64,000 nt of DNA from NCBI GenBank assembly GCA_029204225.1, contig CM055101.1:33421683-33485682 (forward strand). The letters run 5' to 3'. A program made the position numbers and the translations under genes. Source of the stretch: Diphasiastrum complanatum. Lineage: Eukaryota; Streptophyta; Lycopodiopsida; Lycopodiales; Lycopodiaceae. Positions within the stretch are counted from its first letter, which is position 1. Each line of letters opens with the position of its first letter. Under the pieces are notes generated by a model. That model had not been told where the DNA came from. It saw only the letters and a list, made by a program, of their open reading frames with translations, and did not search any database. Shown here in pieces: positions 1-11,900 of this stretch.

Positions 1-1394
1 TCTACACAAGAAAATTCTCCAAAACATGTGAGTAAAGCAAAATGTGTCTCTTCCACTTGCTTACCTTTCTCTTGATCATCAAAGATATCAAAGATATGAA
101 TATCTTCAGACCTAAACCTCTGGAAATACTCCCTCTCAAACATATGATCTTGATCCAACAAGATCTCATCAATGCTTGATCTCGAATTTCCACAAAGGTT
201 AGAAAAAACAATGTCATAAATCAAAAGATAGATTCCAAACTTTCCATCCATCATGAAGTAAGTAGAGTAGGAGAAGATTAGTATCAAACCTAATAAATCG
301 AGCCCTTTTGAGTCTATAAAAAACATCAATAAGCTCACCAATGAGATCTCCCTTGCCTTGAAAAAATTGCCTCTCGATTTGCTCCATGTAGTCTTCTCCA
401 AGCAACCTTTTGCCATCTCGATCATGAGTGATCAATTCACAATTATAGAATCCTTTGAGTTGATGAAGAGATGTGAGATCCATGACTTGGATCTTCCCAA
501 GAACCGATCTTCCATTGCTCTTTCCTTCATAAGACTCCCTCTTAATGATTGCATAATAAGAAGTAAAAACCTCAAAAACATTAGAAGCCATGAAATTAGT
601 ACTTTCAGCATAAAAATGATTGAAGTACTCTCTTTTTTCAAACAAGAACTTCTACTCAATGTTTTAGGTAATGACTCATATGACAATGATTCCTCCTCAC
701 TATCATTCACAATGACATCATTCAAAGTACATCCTACTTTGAGCTCTTCACATACTTTTCTTCTTCTTGACTTGTGACTATCTCCCTCACCAAGTCTCTT
801 GATAGAACCATTTGATCTACTCTCTTAATGAAGACATGTGACTCCACTTGTTGGAAAAATGACTTTCTTGGACTCATCACAAAAGAATGTAAAAGAACCA
901 CCTTCTTCATGCATGCACCTAGCAACATCTTTTTCCATATGATCAAAGAAATCATTAACAACAATCTTTTCCAAGGAAGAACCTCCACCTCCATTGATGA
1001 AGTTAGCTCTTTCCTTACCTTTTGCATGCTTGCACTTGCCATGAAGAACCATTGAAACACCATCATTATCCTCAAGACTAGCCAAGTTAGCACAAAGATG
1101 AACATCTCCAAGAAGCATATTAGATCTTGACCTAGATCTAGCATAAGGAAGCTTGTTAGACTTTATATAAGATCCACCAATCTTATTGATGCTAAAAGGG
1201 AACTTTGGAAAGTTGAGACCAATCTCCTTTTCCATTCCATCCTTTTTGTTAGCCATAACAAAAGCACCAAGCTTGAAAAGTCTACCTTGTCTATTGCCCC
1301 TAGCAACCAAGATTTCTTCCTTTGTAATGAAACAAGCATCACCACCAAACTTTACCATATATCCTTTCTCTATCATTTGACCAACACTTAGCAA
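1..1394 (-). pseudogene. Unidentified coding module downstream of the Copia pre-integrase motif
   Basis: From 1394 the frame LLSVGQMIEKGYMVKFGGD matches the gag-pre-integrase region of Copia. After that, instead of the usual zinc-binding integrase motif, it runs through Arg/Ser-rich and Gly-rich stretches and then FTFFCDESKKVIF near 830-885. Further left are acidic and Ser-rich coding-like pieces in different frames (for example 777-432, 645-214). I do not recognise these. The FxFCxESKKVI string recurs in another element at 20.6 kb, so it belongs to a repeat family. It may be a non-autonomous element whose pol was replaced, or a run of eroded frames. Confidence 0.45.
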
Positions 1395-1435
1395 ATTCTT
1401 TGAAAGTGAAGGGATGTAAAGAACACCATCAAGTC

Positions 1436-2465
1436 TTACTTTCCTATTAGTAGAGTGACAAATAGGAATTGAACCAATACTTCAATCACACACTCACCAC
1501 CATTGGTCATGTGAATTGCTTTCTTGGCTCTATCATAAGTGACCAAAGAAGTAAAGAACTGCTTGTGACTAGTCATGTGTGAACTAGCTCCACTATCAAT
1601 CCACCATGAATCTTTGTCACCTTCACTTGATATTGGACTTGAAGAACACATCAAAAAGAGAATCACCACCACCTATATCCTCATCATTCGTAGTAAAGTT
1701 GCTTTGCTTGCTACCTTCATCTCTTGGCTTCTTCAAACATTCATTCGCAAAATGCCCTTTGATTCCACAATAAAAGCATTTGAACTTTGACTTATCTTTC
1801 TTTTTGCCAAAAGAGGAAGTCTCACCTTGATCTTGCCCTTTAGACCACTTGCCTTTGCCTTTGCCCTTGCCCTTGAACTTGCCTTTGATGAACATAGCCT
1901 CCTCTTTATATTGAGATGTCGATGTAGATCCACGTCCTCTTGATGAAGCCTATACTCCTCATTCACCAAGATCTCTTGCAAATCCACAATACTTGGCAAA
2001 GTCTTTTGAATAGCAAAACTTTGAACAAGATTAGCATGATCATCCAACAAGCCATTAAGTATAACTTGAACAAGTTCTACCTCCTCAATGCTCTCATCAA
2101 TACATGCTAACTCATCATTGAATGCTTTAACCCTCAAAACAAAAGCATCTCTTCCTTCTTTTGCAATTTTGAAAGATTTGCCTCCTAAGAGTAAGTACTC
2201 TTGATGTAGACTTGGATTCATAAAGCTTCTTCAAATCTTCCCAAGCCTCCAAAGATGATGTGCACTTACCAACTTCCTTGAGAAGTTCATTGATAACATT
2301 CATCTTAATCATGTGTAGAGCCTTCTTTGCTCTCTTGTCATATCTCACTTGATCTTGAGGTGCTTGAGGCCTCTCCTCCACACCTACAACAATCTCCATC
2401 AATTCATTCATCTCCAATAAGGATTCCACAATAAAATAGAATAAAAAATAATAAGACAGATCCAT
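1436..2465 (-). pseudogene. Copia gag-protease relic with CCHC knuckle and DSGAS protease motif
   Basis: Three frames must be joined. 2465-2127 gives the N-terminal gag part containing EAWEDLKKLYESKS, typical of the UBN2-type gag domain. 2221-1733 continues with KAFNDELACIDESI and a region rich in E, L and V. 1895-1623 gives a Lys/Gly-rich linker and the knuckle CFYCGIKGHFANEC (about 1737-1778). 1672-1436 gives the protease core WWIDSGASSHMTS (about 1575-1610). Gag would form the particle and the protease would mature the polyprotein. The frameshifts rule out a functional product. Confidence 0.8.
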
Positions 2466-2859
2466 CGATCAAGAAGTGTAAATTAGAGTCCAATGCACAA
2501 AACACTCTCTTGAATGTCAACAAATGAACTCAAGAAGAAATCACAAAGATATGGAACCTCTCAAATCTCTTCTAGCACTTCTAAGTAGAAAATCAACACA
2601 TAGAATAGTGAAATCTTGATCAACCTATGATCTATCCTCAATCTAACGATTCTTGCCACTTCCTAAGATTGAAACACACTCAATGTAAAGATCAATGCAT
2701 GCAGGTGAGAGTGAGCAACCCCGCTTGACCCTGATAGCACTTATGACCTGCTCAAATATACTTGCAAAGCATGCTTGTAGAGGAACGCATTCCACCATTC
2801 AGAAACGCAAAACAAAATTTGCAACATGTTTGCAAATTTTTTCTTTTCTAGCCACAAGC

Positions 2860-2913
<54 letters not shown>

Positions 2914-3859
2914 TATTAATGTCTTTTCCATGCCAATGAACGAGTCCATGTCAAGCGGTACATTTGGGAATGTATGAAACGTGTCCAAACAGTGAAGAAA
3001 AATGAACTAAGTATAGCTGCTAAATCAAAGTGCATCTAATACAAGAATATATAAATATTAGCGTAATGATAATGGTGTAGCATAATGTCATCAAGTCCAG
3101 CTGCTACTGAAGAAAGATGTAATGGGGATTGCAATTAGAGGAGGTATGTGCTGTTGACATCGTCGATGAGGTCGTCATCTATAAGATATGTGGCCCCTTA
3201 TGGTATGACATGTGGCTTTGTGAACCATTTGAGCTTGGGAAGTACGCAGGCTTTGGTCTCCATGTCGCAAGACGTCACTGTCGTCTGAGCTGGATCAATT
3301 TGTGATCTCCAACGCGAGAAGGATGTAATCTCGAGCTGCATGTTAGAGTGACTCGACTGAGCTAGCTAACATAAATCATGTCATAGTAGAAGCATCTCCC
3401 TGATCATGAGTGGATCCTCATATGCTATAATAGATCTCAGTGTGACAGGTGCACTCGGAAGAGGCAATGATATCTTTCTCTAATCTCATGATAGATTGGG
3501 CATCTAAATAAATCCTCTCCTCCCACGAGGTGCCCTGGAAGCGTCCAGTTAGTCTCAATCTCAAGTTGATGTTATGAGACTTTGAGCTGCCACAATATGA
3601 ATCTCAGACCATGTGATAATCCAAAGTCTAAATAACGTGGTAGAGGCGGGAATCCTGGATGTGGTAGAGAGAGAAAGTAAGAGAGATGTTGTAAGGGCAC
3701 CATTGGAGGCGTCTGAACATTCAACGAGTATCTATTTGCCAGTACAGACGCAATGGGGATGGTGGCTGGTTCAACAAGTGTGGAGCAAGAAATTAAAATT
3801 TGATTTTGGGTAAACATATGTAAGATATTTGGTAAATGTAAAGAACAAGGTGCAGGTAG
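2466..3859. other. Repeat-derived spacer, no gene recognised
   Basis: Apart from the GA microsatellite at 2864-2910, I see no conserved coding motif. Open frames on both strands near 3572-3817 are short and resemble nothing known to me. Confidence 0.4.
2864..2910. repeat. (GA)n microsatellite
   Basis: About 23 uninterrupted GA units. GA/CT runs recur at 13.25, 21.05, 43.99 and 44.27 kb. Confidence 0.95.
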
Positions 3860-4260
3860 TCCATTGAGGTGTCGTAATATGCTAGAATATGTTTCTTCAT
3901 GCCTACAAGAGTGCCTATGCTGCTAGTTTTGGTCGTTATGGCACAAATATGAAGTTTTAAAGGTGATGCTCGCAATTCGTTTAGCCCTATTTTATGAAGT
4001 GAGCTGTAGGGATCCAATTGACATGTTGTAAGGTGCCAAAATGTGTTTCTTCATGCTTACAAGAAATGCCTAAGCCACTAGTTTTGGTTGTTACAGCACG
4101 TATGTCAAGTTTTGAATGTGACGCTCGCATTTCGTGTCTTTTTTAGCGATATTTTGTGAACTGAGTTGTAGGGATCCGATTCACAAGATGTTAGATGCTA
4201 CACTCTCTTCACGTCTACAAGAATGCCAAGAATGTTTGTTTTCATTCATAACAATCTATG
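3860..4260. repeat. Diverged tandem repeat, about 163-bp unit, 2.4 copies
   Basis: Three blocks follow one another, each with a variant of TTTCTTCATGCxTACAAGA, then CTAGTTTTGGT, then GCTCGCAxTTCGT, then GTAGGGATCC. They start near 3866, 4028 and 4193; the third is truncated. Copies differ at many positions, so the duplication is old. Confidence 0.75.
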
Positions 4261-4483
4261 TGGAAGTCATTCAATGTCGACCATATCGGTCCAAAAAAAG
4301 AGTATGGTTTTAGAGTTTTAGGATTTGATTAGGGGTTGCATTAGATGTGAGGGGTGTTGTGTTATATTCATTGCTATAAAATACACATCTTGATGTTATT
4401 GATGTGATTTACTAAACCTTTGCACACTTTGTGTATGTGGGCACTAGCAATTTGTTCCTAACTGGATTGACCTTTAAACTTTT

Positions 4484-4870
4484 TTGGCTTATGTTTTCCC
4501 AAAGGCTAAAAGCCACCCAATGTAGGCGCTTCGAGCTCCTTGGCCTTTTTACCATCTTCATAATTTAGGGCCATCTAAAGTGCCCTTTGGAGGCTATGAG
4601 TCTACTCCTTCGTTACAAAAGGCCTAAAACTCTCACGCAAGCCCTCCATGAATTGAAATACCTTTAGGAATAGAGGTACCTCCTCGGGTATCCACATCAA
4701 GGCCTCTCGATACTTGTTCACATATTCTTGTGCGAACATATTGCCTTGCTTCAAACAGGTTTATGCTTGCAAAGCCTGATTCTTCTCAACTAGGGGCACC
4801 CATGAAAATATGCTTGAATGACTCTCATGTAGTAGGCACCAGATTAACCTTCTCGATCTTTCTCCAACAT
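4484..4870 (-). pseudogene. Ty3/Gypsy gag fragment
   Basis: The minus strand reads VPLVEKNQALQA, then a stop, then MFAQEYVNKYREAL, then WIPEEVPLFLKVFQFMEGL followed by RESFRPFV, and later ALNYEDGKKAKELEAP. This is the familiar Gypsy gag core (SVQEYxxKFxxLxxxxP ... FxxGLRxxIRxxV). Three in-frame stops occur in under 400 bases. No LTR, protease or RT is adjacent. The fragment lies left of the last VPS39 exon seen, so it is presumably in that gene's next intron. Confidence 0.65.
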
Positions 4871-4929
4871 CTTTGTGCAATTTCTTAAAGGCAATAGGTA
4901 GCTTCAATAATCTTCTGAATGTCTATAAC

Positions 4930-5130
4930 ATAGATGCAGCCCACGTTCTCAAATGTGATCCAGATCACATTCCATATCAGGATTTCCCATTAGGGTTTTC
5001 CGAAACGCAGATTTTTTGTTTTTTTTCGGGGGGTGCCAATATATGGGTATCAGATTGAAAGTATTTTCAAGAGCAATTCAGTTACCTAGTTTGCCAGGAG
5101 TTTCAACAGGAGTACGGTCGAATTTTGGGT
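4930..5130 (+). repeat. Dispersed repeat copy 1 (TATGGGTATCAG family)
   Basis: It contains CCGAAACGCAG, a T-rich run, ATATGGGTATCAGATTGAA, GAGCAATTCA, TTTGCCAGGAGTTTC and AGTACGGTC in the same order as the copies at 27.2 and 44.4 kb and, in its first half, 48.8 kb. The shared block is about 150-200 bases with clear divergence. The hAT-like terminus seen in the other copies is not recognisable here. Confidence 0.6.
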
Positions 5131-5921
5131 CATTAAGTGATTCTTTATCGAACATCTCTATTTCTGTATTATGTCAAAGCTTGTGACAAAAATGTGAATC
5201 AACTCAACAACAACAAAATATGAGTACATTACACAGTGCCAACCTGAAAGTAAGCTTGTACCGTTGATTGTTTTCACTCCAACATCTTTCTGGTTTGCAA
5301 TGTATCATCTGTAATGGACCAGATCAATATAGCTCTAGCCACTATGCAATGTTAGCCATAGGTCGTTTTTCTTTTTGAAAAAAAAATTTCCGATCCAGGT
5401 CACAGATCGCTGACGTTCTAGAACACACGTTCCATAACGTTTTTGCAGCGGACTGTGATCCATTGCAACACTGGTCTATTATCCTGCACACTTGGAAAGC
5501 CTTCTCCCATTTCCACAGTCCATTCTCCACCACGTCATATTTCTCATGGCAACTGCTCCTGTATAAGGCAGCTTCAAATATTTGATAGATGGTAGTTTTT
5601 TCTGTTCTGATGATTAATCATCTTCTCTCTCACTTGACAATGGATCAACAGCTACCATAACCATTCAGCTTACCCTCTCTTGTTCCTCTGGGGAATTACT
5701 AGCCTTACTCAATCGTGATTGAGGGTAACAATATAGGGCAAGGGCAAAACAATAATCAAGAAGTACCAACTTCCTTGACAGCAAAATGCCTTGAAAAAAA
5801 ATGTCTTTAAAAGCGGGCTACATTGCGTAGAAATCCTAAATATTGGAACATACAAGTTTTTCCATGCTAAGAACAATAAAAGACAATGTGGCTTTAATGC
5901 TTAGTAAAGTAGCACACATAC

Positions 5922-8900
5922 CTGCACACCAATTGATACTTGTCGCAGATGAAATACAGAAGTTTCGGATGCTGCCAGAATTCCCTCATCAGTTGAAAGC
6001 AGCAGTTGTATGTCCCTGAGTGGCACCATTTGAACTAAACCAAAAGGCTCCCTAAGAGACCTAACCTGCTTACGAAGTTCCTTAGTTACTGTATCTTAGT
6101 TAACATACAAGTGGCCCAATTTTATTCAAATAAACTGAGACCGTAATGACTTCCATGGAAATTCAAAATCCATCCAAAAATCAATCGGGCATTGCTATAG
6201 AACAATAAGTAATGATGACATGCCTCTATAAAGCGGATTAGGCGCGCAACTGCATATGGTAAATCGATAACAACAGTGGCAGGCGCTTCTGACCAGCTAA
6301 TGAAACCTTGATGTGTTACTTTCCCATTCTGATCCACAAAGACCCCAATATTATCCTGCATAGAAGAAAACAATGATACATCATCCTCACATGCCATAAT
6401 GAAAGGCAACTCCAAATGACAAAACCACGGACAGTTCTATAAACAAAGCATTGTCCTAATCTTTCCATCAGCAACAACTTGCCAGGAGAAGAAACTTAAC
6501 GATCCAGAAAAAAGATTCTGTTTTCTGCACCTTTTGCAGATTGACAGTAATATCCACCAAACAACTTGATTAACAATTAAAATTCTCTGTGAGACTCATC
6601 GTAGGCTAAATCATATCTTCCATAAGATTAGCTTGGGCCTTTCATGCCGACAGCAAAAAACACAACAAAACAGTTTGAATTTCCTTTCCTTCAAAAAAAC
6701 TTCAAGCTTCAGAGTGAAGTAACCTTTCCAAGAAGAAGCTCTCCATTAGGAAGAGAAACTGCTAGAGGTGCAGCAATTCTCCCACAAGGAAAAATTTCAA
6801 ATGTTACTCCACTGTTTATATTCATGATAATATATTCACGACGAATACCCAAACATAATGAATCCCCACACCAAGCCATCGATTTTACTGCATCAGGTGC
6901 GCTCAATTCTTTTACTTCAGCAAAATCTCGATTTCCTGCATGTTTACCAGGATACATAAAGGTTAAGATTTGAAAAAGTCCAACCGCATGCTAATAAGCA
7001 TGCTACAAGATTATACTTGCTCTACAAACTATAAAAAAATTCTCTTTGTGCAATTATTCAAACAAGCATATATAAATTGCAAAGGCTCGAAAGAGTTTAG
7101 GCTTCATGCTTCACAAACCAGCTTCATGGAATTCTCTGCCTTTATCATGGCACGGCCTTGACTCAAATAACTATGTGAACTAGTTTCCACATGAAATCCA
7201 AATCCTGCAATGTGATGACTTGATATTTCGCTTAGTGAAAGCCAATATCAAGGGTATGTGGAATTTTTCTTTCCAAGCCTCCTAACTATGGAAAGTCTTC
7301 GTTCTCCCACCTACCTTGTACATGAGAGGACAAATAGCGTTACATTCCAAATTACTTCATTGATACAATTGTCATTTTAGTGGGCAGTAAATAAATTCAT
7401 TCTTATTCTACTAGCCAAGTGCGCATACGTGATGGTATTATCATTCTACATGCATGCATGATGGCATTTAGTACAGTCTGTACTCAAAGTTGCATTGCAT
7501 TGTGGTAGATGGTTTGTGCAATGGTTTGGTATAGATACTAAAGTAAATAAAGCATTGTTAGCTAATGGGTTGGTCATACTATTTTTATGATAGTGTTCCA
7601 AACGTACCTATTTGGAAATGTTCTGATTGAAATGCAACGGCCATTATGGACATACCGAGCCTTTTGATACATGACATTCATCATCCACACTAGTGCATTT
7701 GATCAAATCTGATGCTGCTAGATGCATGTTAAGCCTCATATTCTATGTTACAGGTTCTTCATGCTTCCTTCAGCTGCTTTAGAAGCCTACAGCCCCTTAT
7801 CATAGTAGACTCAATAACTCTTGGTGACTATCAAACTACCATCTAGGCTAGATACCATCGCTCATATCACCCTTCTTGTTGATGAACCGGTTATTGCCTT
7901 GTTGATGAACCGCTTATTGCAAAAGAATGGTTAGCATCGGCTGTGATGGTTCTTTATGAGAGAGTCTTGGGTAGTTTCCGACATGGCAATGGTAGTTCTG
8001 AGCACATCTCTGTAATCAATGGAACTTTTCTCATCTTGGCAAATCAATCAAATCAAGACAGATTTCCAAACTTTAAAGCAAGAAATTTCACAGCTGAAGG
8101 GAATGGTAACCTCTCTTATCAATGAAAAGAACCTGTTGCAATCAAAGGTCGCATAACTCGAGCAATCAATCAAGACCAAACATGCTGCAGTTTCGGAGTC
8201 CACTAGCATATTGATATGGGAATTGGAAAACAAGATCGAGAAGCAAAAAGAAGAGGCCCTTTCTTGGGCATCAGCTTTGAAGAAAGGCCCCAAACCAAGC
8301 GCCCCCGTCTCCTCAATCATTTCAACCACCATTTTGGAAGAGAAATCCCGAGACCAGAAACCCCACAACATTAGGGCTCAAGGGATCCCGGATACACAAG
8401 ATGTCGTGGCTGAAGCCAAACACTTCCTCGACACCACGTAGGGCACAGAACATACGGTCTAGATACCACATGGAGGACCACCAGAGATGCAGCCACACTT
8501 ATTAGCCGTTTTACTTCCTTGGAGAGTCATAGAGAGGCTTTGCGGTGTCGAGCTAAGCTACGTGGTACCACTATCTATATGGATGACGACCTCACATATA
8601 TCCAAGTGGAGGAGAGACATAAGGCCTTCCAGGCAGCTCATGAGTCTACCAAACGAGTTATCTATCGAGATGGATGGGTGCACTTTTTTGATAGCACTTT
8701 TTTGCTAGGGATTTGGGGTCCCCGGGTTCGGGAGTCCCCCGGGGCCCTATCCACACCATCTCCAAATTGGAGCTTTTCATGAGACACATGAGAGTCAGGA
8801 GAGAGGACTACCCACTTTCCCAGGATAGAGATGGGATTCCGTGTACAGACCTGAGACTAGATCGCTAGTGGTCATGGAACCGGAGGTGTTGGATGCTTAT

Positions 8901-11900
8901 ATAGGGAGTCTCTTCAACCGAGCACGTTCTTAAAGGTTAGAGTAAAATCACTCCAGTTTCTTTCATATCAACTACACTCACCAAAAAACGACTACGAGAA
9001 CAGAAGGCCCCGAATGTTCGCGTACACAGAATCCCTAATTCACAAGACCTATTGGGGAAGCCAAGAAGTTTTTGACAAATACACTTCAACAACACGACAC
9101 TAGCCTTGATAAGGCTTGGCGTACCAAGAAGGATGGAGAAACATTGGTTATACGTTTCTCTTCAGCGGAACAGAGGGATGTACTCCGCCGACGAGCTCAA
9201 TTGAAAGATACCTGCATCTTTTTGGACGACGACCTAACTTTGGTACCGGTACAAGAACGTAAAAAGGCTCGCCAAATGGCTAAAGACAGCGGGGAATGCC
9301 TTATTTACAGAGACGACATCGTGAGATTTGTTGATAATAGAGTAAGATAGTTAGAAAAATGAAGAGAAGTTCAATTTCAATTGATCTGAAAATGGTCACA
9401 ATACCATATATTCTTGAACTAGATACCCTCTCTTCATAGGTTTAAGTGGTATTTTTAGATAGTAGTTTTACGTTGACGGCATCGACCCGTCTTGACGCAA
9501 ATAACATGAATGTAATGATTTTGGAATTATATGCCTTTAGGCATGAAAAGATGCTAATGAAGCTTGCAACAAAGAATTTGATGCTAGGATATGACACTCA
9601 AGAAAAGGGATACGAACTTTATGACATTGAAGGAAAGAAGGTTATTATAAGCAGGATGTTATCTTTGATGAGATGGGATCTCATAAAGATACTGAAATAT
9701 CTTGCGAGAAGGAGCAAGATGATAGTATTCCTTTACAAGAACCTGAATCAACACACAAATCGCCTACACCAACTCACTTGCCAAGAGAAGCCTTGATAAA
9801 TAACAAAATAAATATTAAGGTGGAGCGTTAGAAATAAATGTTAATTATACCCCTAATGTTGATAGGCCATGCTTTCGAGCTATTTTAGGGGTCTATGCTA
9901 TTTAGATTAGCTTTAGAACTTTGCATGTAGTAGGGCACTACAGGTCTATTATAGGACTTATAATTTTCATTAAGTATTCAACTTGGACATTTACCAAGTA
10001 TAGAATTGAGATTTTGGTATAAGCTTTTTGCTTTTACCTAAGTTAGAGAGAGGCCAATATTATATAATGAGGAGCTGCGCCCTCCCCCATCATTCCATTG
10101 TAGCAAGCTTCTGGCTATGAAACAAATCTGATTTATTCCTTGCTCAATCATTCTATTGTTATGTGTGTGTGTGAGTGCTAAGAAGAATACTTTACTCCTC
10201 TTCCGAATTATGCTAATATTTCTATCATAACGTTGCCCCGCTATCCACATACCGAAATGAATCCTTTTCTCCACCTTTTGCCTCTGCTCAAATTATGCAA
10301 TTTTTCAGATCTGAAGGCTTGCATAGGATTCCTACAGATGGGATGGAGCATGACCTACTTTGATACCATGTTAGAAAGCTATAATCTAGACTTAAACTAA
10401 TAGATTCAAGCATAAAGCAAAGAGAATACAAGAGAGGAGAAATTTGCAATAGCTAAATGAATGAATAATCAAGAGTTGATGGCATGATGAATGAACTCCC
10501 AATGGGCAATGACTATGATGTATACCACACAATGACTCTTCAATTCATGGATAAGCAACCACCAACCATCGACGGTCATGGGAACATAGAAGGCTAGACA
10601 ACTTGGAATTGGAAAGCCAAACACTTAAAAAAACTCAAGTGTCATATGAAACCAAAGTGCTTTGAAGATTACTGAAGAGTGAAGGGCTAGGGTCCCATGT
10701 AGAAACTCACGGAACCAATGGAGCCCCATATAGACACTTGTAGCACCTCCTAGGCCCAATGTTATTGCCAAGTTGTAGAGAGAGAATAAAAAGGACCGTA
10801 CTCAAATAAAATAAGAGGCATCCAAAACTTAAAAGACAAAATTAGCATTAATGAATTTACCCCCGCACAAATGGTACTGAAATTTATCACTCTATTAAGG
10901 CAATGTACTACTAGAAGGTGAAAGCACGCACTGTTTTGTGGGACATTTCTCATGGGCTAGTTTTATGAGCATTTGGCTTGTGCGCAACTATGCAAAGATC
11001 CTGAGCCCGATCTCAAGAGGTGTCACTTGAGTGTAGACCTCTCTTTGGTAGCTTTTTGTTTTTAAGCTTGCTTTATTGATGCATGCTTGTCTAGATCCAA
11101 ATAACCTGATACTGGTTGGTTTGGCTCGGATAATATGATTAAGCGAAACTAGAAAGAGGGGACTTTGCTGTGGTGCTATTGGCTGGGAGCAACACAAACT
11201 AGTTGTAGGGCATGCTTGAAGATGAGGAGCAAAACGAAACTCTAGACTTGTCCTACCAAAAGCAACTACCATGGAAAGCCATTTAGACGAATATAGGGCA
11301 TTGCTTGACGTAGACGAACAATATCAACATTATGGCTTACGAGCCCAATTAGACAGTTTCAGATTTGAAACCGTCAGCCTAATTAACCCCACTTGCAATT
11401 AGCATTAAACGGCACTTGCAATTAGCAGTAAACGGTCTCATTTAGCTAAACGAAACTACCAACGGTTGTAGAGTAATTAGCTCATGCATTAGCCAAACGT
11501 AATGGCCCAAATGAAATAGCCAGTCCTCCATGGCGTGCACATCACGTTCCCCATCAAAAGTTGGAGGGGATCTAGCCTTTGCTGATTTTCTCAGTCCATC
11601 CTTGTCTTGTGCTGATTCTTTTCTTGGTCTTATTTGAGGTTAGTTACCCTCATTGCCTCTCGTTGTTTGCAGCTCTTTAAATTGAGCTCAAGTAGTGTTA
11701 ATGCATCGCGTACTCTCACAACATTAGTTTGTCTTTTGATCATGGATGGAAGCCTACCATTCATCCGTCTTGGCTTCCCATTCTTTGTTGACCTCCTTGA
11801 GAACTGCAGATATTGCACTTGTAAGGTACTGGGGCATCTGCGTATCAAATAGGTCTTGGTGGAGTCTGGTACTGGTTGATCCTTTCATACTAGTTACCCC

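Larger units (their letters stand above)
1..2465 (-). mobile_element. Degraded Ty1/Copia-like retrotransposon, left end cut by the window
   Basis: Read on the minus strand this stretch holds, in order, a Copia-type gag, a CCHC zinc knuckle, an aspartic protease with DSGAS, and a pre-integrase piece starting LLSVGQMIEKGY. The frame is broken by several frameshifts and stops. The normal next parts (HHCC integrase, then RT with YVDD) are not seen before the window edge; unfamiliar coding-like sequence takes their place. No LTR, primer-binding site or target-site duplication was recognised on the right, so the boundary at 2465 is simply the first gag codon I can support. Dead as it stands. Domain calls are from motifs by eye. 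Confidence 0.8.

Noticed and set aside
3572-3817. Overlapping open frames on both strands as genes
   Set aside because: No domain, no splice partners and both strands open by chance.
6216-6224. Using the GT eight bases further into VPS39 intron 3 as the donor
   Set aside because: Joining it to exon 4 gives a stop at the junction and loses the conserved VRSLR start; the GC donor keeps frame.
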